DNA of 12,922 nt. Source: Pseudomonadota bacterium. GTDB taxonomy: Bacteria; Pseudomonadota; Alphaproteobacteria; UBA8366; GCA-2717185. Location of the stretch: NCBI GenBank assembly GCA_027619655.1, contig JAQCHR010000046.1, forward strand, positions 1 through 12,922, read 5' to 3'. Below the pieces are notes generated by a model. That model searched no databases, was not told the DNA's origin, and saw only the letters and a program-made list of their open reading frames with translations. The translations under genes and the position numbers were made by a program. Positions 7,544-12,922 of this stretch are shown here, one piece after another (positions within the stretch are counted from its first letter, which is position 1; each line of letters starts with the position of its first letter).

Positions 7544-8928
7544 GATGCGGTCTCCCCCGCCACGGGGAGCTGGCGGACAAGGCGGGCGAATTCACGGCCG
7601 CGTTCCTCGAAATTGGCAAACTGGTCGAATGACGCGCAGGCCGGCGACAGCAGGACAACCGCGTCTGCCGGGCGTTCCGCACGGGTCGATGCATAGGCGT
7701 CCTGTACGGCCTGCGCCAGGGTGCCCGACATCCGGATATCGATTTTGCCCGACAGCGCCGCATTGAAGGCTTCCGCGGCCTCGCCGATCAGGAAGGCACG
7801 CCGGATTCGCGGCAGGAAGGGTTCGATGGCTTCCAGCCCGCCTTCCTTCGGCTTGCCGCCCGCGATCCAGTAGATCACCGGGTAACTGCCAAGCGCCTTC
7901 GCGGCGGCTTCCGGGTTGGTTGCCTTGCTGTCGTTGACGTAGCGGACCCCGTCGATACTGGCGACCAGTTCCTGTCGGTGCGGCAGGCCGGGATAGCTGC
8001 GGATTCCGGCGACGATATCGGCGCGGGACAGTCCGGCGGCTTTGGTGGCCGCATAGGCGGCCGCGGCATTCTGTGCGTTGTGGGATCCGGGAAGCGTCTG
8101 GACCTCGTTCACGTCCATGATTTTGATCCGGTCGCCGCCGGTGTGGTCATACAGGACGCCGTCCACTGCATAGACGCCGCCTTCGATCCGCTGGCTGCCG
8201 GAAATCGCGATGACCTTTACGGCAGGGTTGCCGCGCAATGAATCACAGATGGAGGCGCCGTCCGGATCGTCGATCCCGACAATTGCGGTGCCGCGGCAAT
8301 GATCGAGAATCCGCCGCTTGGCCGCCTTGTATCCATCCATGCCGCCGTGGCGGTCCAGATGGTCGGGCGTGATGTTGAGCAGGATCGCGATATCGAATTC
8401 AGCCGATGGCATCAGTTCCAGCTGATAGGAGGAGAGCTCCAGCACATAGGTGCCTGTCCGGTCGAGCGCTGCCAGGTCGAGCGCCGGCGTCCCCAGGTTG
8501 CCGCCGACCTGCACCGGCTGCTTCGCGGTTTCCAGGATGTGGCCGATCAGGGCCGTCGTCGTCGATTTGCCGTTGGTTCCGGTGATGCCGATATAGCGTG
8601 CGTCCGTTTCGGCCCTGGCCAGCAGTTCGATGTCGCCGACGATCTCTGTACCCTGCGCGCGGGCGCGCGCCGCAACCGGGTGCGGTTCGGGGAAGGTATG
8701 GGGAATGCCGGGGCTCAGCACCAGCGAGTCGATATCGTTCCACAGGCCGTTGGTCAGGCTGGTCACCGGAATGCCGGCGGCCTCCGCCTCGGCGCGGCGC
8801 TCGCTGCTGTCGTCCCAGGCATGGACCCTGGCGCCGCTGGCCAGCAGTGCCCGCGCGGTGGACAGGCCGGACTTGCCCAGCCCCATGACTGCGATGGTCT
8901 TGCCCGATGTGGAAGGAATCCGGATCAT
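7540..8928 (-). CDS. murD: UDP-MurNAc-L-alanine--D-glutamate ligase MurD
   Basis: MurD adds D-glutamate to UDP-MurNAc-L-Ala with ATP in the cytoplasm. The 462-residue product has the N-terminal GLGKSG loop (residues 16-21) that binds the UDP part, SPGIP (72-76), the ATP loop GTNGKST (117-123), ELSSYQLE (164-171), NITPDHLDRH (185-194), the YKAAK segment with Lys204 as the expected carbamylated lysine, NDSKATNPE (332-340), GGKPKEGG (357-364) and the C-terminal SPACASFDQF (428-437) followed by ERGREF (442-447). SPACASFDQF is diagnostic for MurD. The ATG at 8928 follows the mraY stop by four bases and has GAGG at 8939-8936 seven bases upstream. The C-terminus overlaps ftsW as ATGA. Confidence 0.98.
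   Translation of the reverse strand: MIRIPSTSGKTIAVMGLGKSGLSTARALLASGARVHAWDDSSERRAEAEAAGIPVTSLTNGLWNDIDSLVLSPGIPHTFPEPHPVAARARAQGTEIVGDIELLARAETDARYIGITGTNGKSTTTALIGHILETAKQPVQVGGNLGTPALDLAALDRTGTYVLELSSYQLELMPSAEFDIAILLNITPDHLDRHGGMDGYKAAKRRILDHCRGTAIVGIDDPDGASICDSLRGNPAVKVIAISGSQRIEGGVYAVDGVLYDHTGGDRIKIMDVNEVQTLPGSHNAQNAAAAYAATKAAGLSRADIVAGIRSYPGLPHRQELVASIDGVRYVNDSKATNPEAAAKALGSYPVIYWIAGGKPKEGGLEAIEPFLPRIRRAFLIGEAAEAFNAALSGKIDIRMSGTLAQAVQDAYASTRAERPADAVVLLSPACASFDQFANFEERGREFARLVRQLPVAGETAS
7552..7569 (-). promoter_or_regulatory. Hairpin covering the ftsW ribosome-binding site
   Basis: In the message, CTCCCC (7569-7564) can pair with GGGGAG (7557-7552) through a six-base loop, an all-strong stem apart from one A-U pair. 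The 3' arm is the ftsW Shine-Dalgarno. The hairpin lies wholly within the last codons of murD (encoding LPVAGE), so a ribosome completing murD would melt it just before reaching the ATGA overlap. Pairing is seen in the sequence; coupling is inferred. Confidence 0.4.
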
Positions 8929-8932
8929 CCGC

Positions 8933-10018
8933 CTACCTCAGCTTCAGCGTGGAGAGGCCGACCAGGGCCAGAATGATGGCGATAATCCAGAACCGGATGA
9001 CGATGGTCGATTCGGCCCAGCCTTTCTTTTCGAAGTGATGGTGCAGCGGCGCCATGGCGAAGACCCGCTTGCCGGTCAGTTTGAACGACGCCACCTGAAC
9101 GATGACCGAGACCGTCTCCAGGACAAACAGCCCGCCGACGATCGCCAGCACGATTTCATGTTTGGTCACAACGCTGATGGCGCCGAGCGCGCCGCCGACG
9201 GCCAGCGAGCCGGTGTCGCCCATGAAGACCATGGCGGGCGGCGCGTTAAACCACAGAAACCCGAGGCTCGCGCCGACCATGGCGCCGGCAAAAACGGATA
9301 GCTCCGCCGCGCCGGCGATATAATGGATTTGCAGGTAGTTGGAATAAACGGTGCTGCCGACCAGGTAGGCGATGAATCCGAAACAGCCGGCCGCGATCAT
9401 AACGGGCACGATGGCCAAGCCGTCCAGCCCGTCGGTCAGGTTGACGGCATTAGAGGCGCCGATCATCACGAAAGCGGCGAAGGGAACGAATATCCAGCCG
9501 AGATTGACAAGGAAACCTTTGAAAAACGGCGCGACCAGGGCGTCGTTCAGCGGCGGCTGTGTCAGGTGCATCACCCAGATTGCGGCGACGACGGAGATCA
9601 GCAACTGGAAAAGAAGCTTCAACCTGCCGGACAGGCCCTTTGAATTCTTCTTGGACAGTTTCAGATAATCGTCGGCAAACCCGACCGCGCCGAAGCCGAT
9701 GGTGACGAACAGGACGATCCAGATATACGCGTTGCTGGAATCCGCCCAGAGGATGGTGCTGATCGTGATCGACAGCAGGATCAGGAAGCCGCCCATCGTC
9801 GGCGTGCCGGCTTTTTTCAGATGCGTATCCGGGACGTCTTCTCGGATGTTATTGGCGGCACCCTGCCGGCTTTTCAGCCAGTTGATAACCCGCGGCCCGA
9901 ATATGAAGCTGATGAGCAACGCGGTCATGATCGCGCCGCCGGTCCGGAATGTCAGGTAGCGGAACAGGTTGAATGCCAGAAAATCTTCCGCGAACGGCGA
10001 TAGGATATTGTAAAGCAC
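8933..10018 (-). CDS. mraY: Phospho-MurNAc-pentapeptide transferase MraY
   Basis: MraY is the inner-membrane enzyme that moves phospho-MurNAc-pentapeptide from its UDP carrier to undecaprenyl phosphate, making lipid I. The product from the GTG start is 361 residues, matching the family's usual 360, with about ten membrane helices. Active-site motifs are FADDYLK (114-120, Asp116/117), NAVNLTDGLDGLA (190-202), MGDTGS (266-271, Asp268) and PLHHHFE (324-330). The start is chosen as GTG at 10018, giving (M)LYNILSPFAEDF, the conserved MraY N-terminus. It sits two bases after the murF stop and has GGGGAG at 10032-10027 eight bases upstream. An in-frame ATG at 10051 would add eleven residues that do not resemble the family and has no clear ribosome site. 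The Shine-Dalgarno is buried in an eight-pair hairpin at the end of murF. Confidence 0.98.
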   Translation of the reverse strand: MLYNILSPFAEDFLAFNLFRYLTFRTGGAIMTALLISFIFGPRVINWLKSRQGAANNIREDVPDTHLKKAGTPTMGGFLILLSITISTILWADSSNAYIWIVLFVTIGFGAVGFADDYLKLSKKNSKGLSGRLKLLFQLLISVVAAIWVMHLTQPPLNDALVAPFFKGFLVNLGWIFVPFAAFVMIGASNAVNLTDGLDGLAIVPVMIAAGCFGFIAYLVGSTVYSNYLQIHYIAGAAELSVFAGAMVGASLGFLWFNAPPAMVFMGDTGSLAVGGALGAISVVTKHEIVLAIVGGLFVLETVSVIVQVASFKLTGKRVFAMAPLHHHFEKKGWAESTIVIRFWIIAIILALVGLSTLKLR

Positions 10019-10020
10019 GC

Positions 10021-11427
10021 CTAGCGCTCCCCTGCCATGGCGGGAGCGCATGCTTCGCGGCCCAGCGCCGCCAGCGCTGCGACAACGGGCGCCATATTGC
10101 TGCCGAACGACCCCTTGACCATCACGACATCGCCGGCACGGACTGCATCGCGGACAAGCGGCAGGATCGCGGCGCTGTCCTTGCCGTGCGCGGCGCCGCC
10201 GTCGCGGCCCAGCGCCGTGGCCAGATGGGCCATGTTTTCGCCCGCGAGGAAAACGAGATCGATGTTGTTCGCGGTGATGCTCGCCGCCAGTCCCGCATGC
10301 AGCGCCGGCGATTGCGGCCCCAGTTCCCGCATATCGCCCAGCACGGCGATGCGCCGACCCGGCGCCGCGCCCAAAACGTCCAGCGCGACCCGCATGGAAG
10401 CGGGGCTGGCATTGTAGCTTTCGTCGATCAGCAGGAAACTGCCGCCCTCGATGGAGACCTTTGTTCGCGAGCCCCGGCCTTTCGGCGGGGTAACGTCAGC
10501 CAGCGCTGCCATCGCCAGATCGATATCCGCCTCCAGCGCCGTAACGGCAGCGAGGACGGCGAGGCTGTTCAGAGCCCAGTGCCGGCCCGGCGCGCCTATC
10601 GTATACGCGACATCCCGGTTCTGAATGCGCGCGGAAACCCGGCAATGCGCCGGCTTGATTTCGGTGTCGGTCAACTGGAAATCCGCCGATTCATGGGCGC
10701 CGAAAGTCAGGATATTGCTGATTCCGGCCGCATCCGCATGGCGGCGAAGCCGTTCGAAGTGACGGTTGTCGCGGTTCAGGACGGCGGTGCCGCCGGATTC
10801 CATGCCGGTGAAAATTTCCGCCTTGGCGTCCGCGATTCCTTCTTCGGATTTGAAGAATTCCAAATGGACGGATTCCACATTGGTGATAACCGCCACGTCG
10901 GGGCGCGCCAGCCGGGAGAGCGGCGCGATTTCGCCGGGCGCGCTCATGCCCATTTCGAAGACGCCGAAACGTGCATCGCGGGGCAGGCGCGCGAGGCTGA
11001 GCGGCAGGCCCCAATGGTTGTTGAGGTTCCCGGTGGTCGCTGCAGTTTTACCCTGCCGACCGAGGACCAGCGCCAGCGCGTCCTTCGTGCTTGTCTTGCC
11101 AGCGCTGCCAGTAACGGCGGCGACCCTGGCTGAGGCACGGCTGCGGGCATGACGCGCCAGTGCAACCATGCCCTCTCCGGTATCGGGGACCGTCAGCTGC
11201 GGCCCGTCCTGATTGGCGGACTCCATCACCATGGCTGCAGCGGCGCCGGCGGAAAATGCGCTGCCGACATAGGCATGGCCATCCATGTTGGGGCCTTTGA
11301 TGGCAATAAACAGATCGCCGGCCTGCACCTTACGGCTGTCGATGGATACGCCGGATGCCTGCCAGGATGCCGTGTTTCGGCCACCGGTGGCCAGGGCGGC
11401 TTCGTCGGATGTCCACAGCGCCGTCAT
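10021..11427 (-). CDS. murF: UDP-MurNAc-tripeptide--D-alanyl-D-alanine ligase MurF
   Basis: MurF adds the D-Ala-D-Ala dipeptide to UDP-MurNAc-tripeptide with ATP, the last cytoplasmic step before MraY. The 468-residue product shows IDSRKVQAGDLFIAIKG (residues 29-45, UDP-binding domain), the ATP loop GSAGKTSTKD (107-116), NNHWGLPLSL (136-145), EMGMSAPGEI (158-167), ITNVESVHLEFF (181-192), IDESYNASP (334-342) and LGDMRELG (363-370). EMGM--PGEI and the DESYNASP form of the ligase-C motif mark MurF among Mur ligases. The ATG at 11427 overlaps the murE stop as ATGA, with GGAGG at 11438-11434, six bases upstream. The last codons form the hairpin over the mraY ribosome site. Ddl, which supplies its dipeptide, is seven genes downstream in the same unit. 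Confidence 0.98.
   Translation of the reverse strand: MTALWTSDEAALATGGRNTASWQASGVSIDSRKVQAGDLFIAIKGPNMDGHAYVGSAFSAGAAAAMVMESANQDGPQLTVPDTGEGMVALARHARSRASARVAAVTGSAGKTSTKDALALVLGRQGKTAATTGNLNNHWGLPLSLARLPRDARFGVFEMGMSAPGEIAPLSRLARPDVAVITNVESVHLEFFKSEEGIADAKAEIFTGMESGGTAVLNRDNRHFERLRRHADAAGISNILTFGAHESADFQLTDTEIKPAHCRVSARIQNRDVAYTIGAPGRHWALNSLAVLAAVTALEADIDLAMAALADVTPPKGRGSRTKVSIEGGSFLLIDESYNASPASMRVALDVLGAAPGRRIAVLGDMRELGPQSPALHAGLAASITANNIDLVFLAGENMAHLATALGRDGGAAHGKDSAAILPLVRDAVRAGDVVMVKGSFGSNMAPVVAALAALGREACAPAMAGER
10024..10049 (-). promoter_or_regulatory. Hairpin covering the mraY ribosome-binding site
   Basis: In the message GCGCTCCC (10049-10042) is perfectly complementary to GGGAGCGC (10031-10024), an eight-pair GC-rich stem with a ten-base loop. 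The 3' arm includes nearly all of the mraY Shine-Dalgarno and ends directly at the murF stop codon. No T-run follows, so it does not look like an intrinsic terminator. A ribosome finishing murF would have to open it before the GTG start of mraY could be used. The structure is seen in the sequence; the coupling role is inferred. Confidence 0.5.
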
Positions 11428-12896
11428 GCGGGACCTCCGTCAAGGTCGCGGATCGCGTTGCGGGCAACGTCGCTATCGTCGAAGGGCAGGGTGCGGCTGC
11501 CGATGGTCTGACCCTGTTCATGGCCCTTGCCGGCAATGACCAGAACGTCGCCCGCATCAAGCCCTGCAATGGCGGTCCGGATCGCTTCGCGCCGGTCGCC
11601 GATGTCCTGTGCCGTCGGGCAGGCATCGAGGATCTCGCGGCGAATGGCAGCCGGGTCCTCGCTGCGCGGGTTATCGTCGGTAACGATGACCTGGTCAGCC
11701 AATTCCGCGGCGATGGCGCCCATTTCCGGCCGTTTGCCCGTATCCCGGTCGCCGCCGCAGCCGAAAACGGTTACCAGCTTGCCGGCAGCGTGGGCGCGCG
11801 CCGCGCCGAGCACCGTGGCCAGCGCATCCGGTGTATGGGCGTAGTCGACGATGACGGGCGCGCCATTCGTTCGGTGGCCGACAAGCTGCATGCGCCCCGC
11901 GATGCCGTGCAATTGTGCCAATAGTGGGATCATCTCATCGGCATCCGCGCCACAGCCGATGACCAGCGCCAGGGCGCAAAGCGCATTTGAAATCTGGAAG
12001 TCGCCGGGCAGGGGAAAGGCGACGTCGAATTCTTTGCCCTTGAATGCCACGGTCAGTAACCATCCGCCGCCTTGCGCAACGGCGTTCACGCAACGGATAT
12101 CGCCGTTCCTGCGGCCATAGGTCAGCAGGGTCAGCTTCCGGCGGCGGGCAATCCGGGCGACAGGTTCTAAAAGCGTAGAATCGGCGTCAACAACCGCGGC
12201 GCCGCCTTCGACCACCAGCTCCGCGAACAGCCGCAGCTTGGCGTCGCGATAGGCGTCCATCGTTTTGTGATAGTCGAGATGATCGCGCGTTACGTTGGTG
12301 ATCGCGGCAGCGGCGACGCGAACACCATCGAGCCGGTACTGGTCGAGTCCATGGCTCGACGCCTCGACGGCCAATCGGTCGATGTTGTCCTTTTTCAGGG
12401 CCGCGAGCGTTTCATGTAATTTCACCGGGTCCGGCGTCGTCAGTCCCGGGCCGCCGGGCCAGCCGGGCGCGATAACGCCCAGCGTGCCCAGCGCGGCGGC
12501 GCGATGGCCCGCCAGAGTCCAGAACTGCTGTGCAAAATTGGCGACCGATGTCTTCCCGTTGGTGCCGGTTACCGCGACAGTGGTCGCGGGCTGTTCCGAA
12601 AAGAAGCGCGCCGCCATGAGGGCGAGGCGGCGGCGGGGGTTCGGGTCGGTGATGACCGGCAGGGAATCAGGGGCTTCGACGGGCCTTGCGCCGGGGGGCG
12701 CAAGCACCGCGGCGGCGCCGTTCTGAATGGCCCGCCCGATAAAGTCCCGGCCGTCGTGAACCGTGCCCGGCAACGCCGCAAACAGAAATCCGGGGCGTAC
12801 GTCGCGGCTGTCGGCGGTAAGGCCGATGATTTCGGTATCAGGCAGGATTGTCGCCGTCGTCACACTATCTCCATCGACCAGCTCAATAAGACGCAA
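11424..12896 (-). CDS. murE: UDP-MurNAc-tripeptide synthetase MurE (meso-DAP adding)
   Basis: MurE adds meso-diaminopimelate to UDP-MurNAc-L-Ala-D-Glu with ATP in the cytoplasm. From the TTG start the product is 490 residues. Motifs are GLTADSRDVRPGFLFAALPG (25-44), the ATP loop GTNGKTS (111-117), EASSHGLDQ (178-186), TRDHLDYH (203-210), the expected carbamylated Lys220 in YRDAKLRLF, DYAHTPDAL (351-359), GCGGDRDTGKRP (379-390), DNPR (408-411) and GKGHE (456-460). DNPR is the meso-DAP signature, as opposed to the lysine-adding form. I prefer TTG at 12896, giving (M)RLIELVDGDS like relatives, with GGAGG at 12910-12906 nine bases upstream. The in-frame ATG at 12914 lies next to that purine run and has no site of its own. 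A GTG at 12863 is a weaker alternative. The end overlaps murF as ATGA. Confidence 0.97.
   Translation of the reverse strand: MRLIELVDGDSVTTATILPDTEIIGLTADSRDVRPGFLFAALPGTVHDGRDFIGRAIQNGAAAVLAPPGARPVEAPDSLPVITDPNPRRRLALMAARFFSEQPATTVAVTGTNGKTSVANFAQQFWTLAGHRAAALGTLGVIAPGWPGGPGLTTPDPVKLHETLAALKKDNIDRLAVEASSHGLDQYRLDGVRVAAAAITNVTRDHLDYHKTMDAYRDAKLRLFAELVVEGGAAVVDADSTLLEPVARIARRRKLTLLTYGRRNGDIRCVNAVAQGGGWLLTVAFKGKEFDVAFPLPGDFQISNALCALALVIGCGADADEMIPLLAQLHGIAGRMQLVGHRTNGAPVIVDYAHTPDALATVLGAARAHAAGKLVTVFGCGGDRDTGKRPEMGAIAAELADQVIVTDDNPRSEDPAAIRREILDACPTAQDIGDRREAIRTAIAGLDAGDVLVIAGKGHEQGQTIGSRTLPFDDSDVARNAIRDLDGGPA
11432..11447 (-). promoter_or_regulatory. Small hairpin covering the murF ribosome-binding site
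   Basis: In the message GACCTT (11447-11442) can pair with GAGGTC (11437-11432) across a four-base loop: five Watson-Crick pairs and one G-U pair. The 3' arm contains most of the GGAGG Shine-Dalgarno of murF. It is encoded by the last codons of murE (RDLDGGPA). A stem this short is marginal on its own; it is listed because the same geometry recurs at the mraY, ftsW and ftsQ starts. Confidence 0.3.
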
Positions 12897-12922
12897 GCTG
12901 GCGCCCCTCCCCATTGATTTGA
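12883..12922 (-). CDS. ftsI: Possible C-terminal end of FtsI (PBP3)
   Basis: In the usual order ftsI precedes murE. Of the two frames other than murE, one reads QINGEGRQLASY and stops at 12885-12883; the other runs to a stop at about 12862 with an unlikely hydrophobic tail. Twelve codons cannot identify a protein, so this rests on position and on the polar, short tail being plausible for the division transpeptidase. If correct, ftsI overlaps the proposed murE TTG start by 14 bases. The rest of the gene is outside the window. Confidence 0.35.
   Translation of the reverse strand, partial: QINGEGRQLASY

Noticed and set aside
6429..7763. Open frame upstream of and continuous with murG, suggesting an 825-residue fusion protein
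   Set aside because: It lies out of frame over ftsW and the end of murD, both clearly coding. Its translation is Arg/Pro/Ala-rich without domains, and MurG homology begins at the ATG at 6428. Stop-free alternate frames are common in GC-rich genes.
10024..10049. Intrinsic terminator at the murF/mraY junction
   Set aside because: The stem is strong, but the following bases (TAGGCGTGC) contain no T-run, and transcription must continue through the rest of the operon.
10019..10051. ATG start for mraY at 10051, adding MRSRHGRGALG
   Set aside because: The added residues are not like MraY, while GTG at 10018 has a well-placed ribosome site and gives the conserved N-terminus and normal length.
9973..11133. 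386-residue plus-strand ORF antisense to murF
   Set aside because: It mirrors the codon pattern of murF, its translation is rich in Arg, Gln and His without recognisable motifs, and it starts inside mraY on the opposite strand with no convincing ribosome site.
1..12922. Search for accessory genes, mobile elements, defence systems, CRISPR repeats, tRNAs or riboswitches
   Set aside because: The conserved genes tile the window, no gap exceeds 46 bases, and I saw no repeats or insertions breaking the cluster.

Overview
The window is a single, gap-free, minus-strand stretch of a division and cell wall (dcw) cluster from a GC-rich Alphaproteobacterium. The gene order, the FtsA, MurC and Ddl sequence styles, and the meso-diaminopimelate motif (DNPR) in MurE fit that class, and the run MurE-F-MraY-D-FtsW-MurG-C-B-Ddl-FtsQ-A is the usual alphaproteobacterial order. 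A Rhodospirillales-like host is my best guess, but it rests on overall impression and not on a search.

Layout in the direction of transcription (high to low coordinates): a probable last few codons of ftsI (12922-12883), murE (12896-11424), murF (11427-10021), mraY (10018-8933), murD (8928-7540), ftsW (7543-6425), murG (6428-5286), murC (5289-3862), murB (3865-2909), ddl (2912-1995), ftsQ (2007-1147) and ftsA (1100 to beyond the window edge). Nothing lies on the plus strand, and no gap exceeds 46 bases. I see no RNA gene, mobile element, CRISPR array, terminator or promoter that I can support. The operon promoter and the genes expected on either side (mraZ, rsmH, ftsL, most of ftsI; ftsZ) lie outside.

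Together the genes take UDP-MurNAc-L-Ala-D-Glu to a lipid-linked disaccharide-pentapeptide and hand it to the division machine. MurB makes UDP-MurNAc. MurC, MurD, MurE and MurF add L-Ala, D-Glu, meso-DAP and D-Ala-D-Ala in turn, with the dipeptide supplied by Ddl. MraY moves the product onto undecaprenyl phosphate, MurG adds GlcNAc, and FtsW polymerises lipid II at the septum. FtsQ and FtsA are structural parts of the same septal complex. All enzymes look intact, with their expected catalytic motifs.

The region is conserved housekeeping DNA, and I did not find a new biological system. What deserves a second look is how the messenger is arranged. Six junctions use ATGA stop/start overlaps. Several ribosome-binding sites (murF, mraY, ftsW, ftsQ) fall in the 3' arm of a short hairpin formed with the end of the preceding gene. 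murE, mraY and ftsA appear to use non-ATG starts. The ftsQ/ftsA junction carries an ATGA that is out of frame with ftsA, so it is a genuine TTG start, a tiny relay ORF, or a one-base sequence error.
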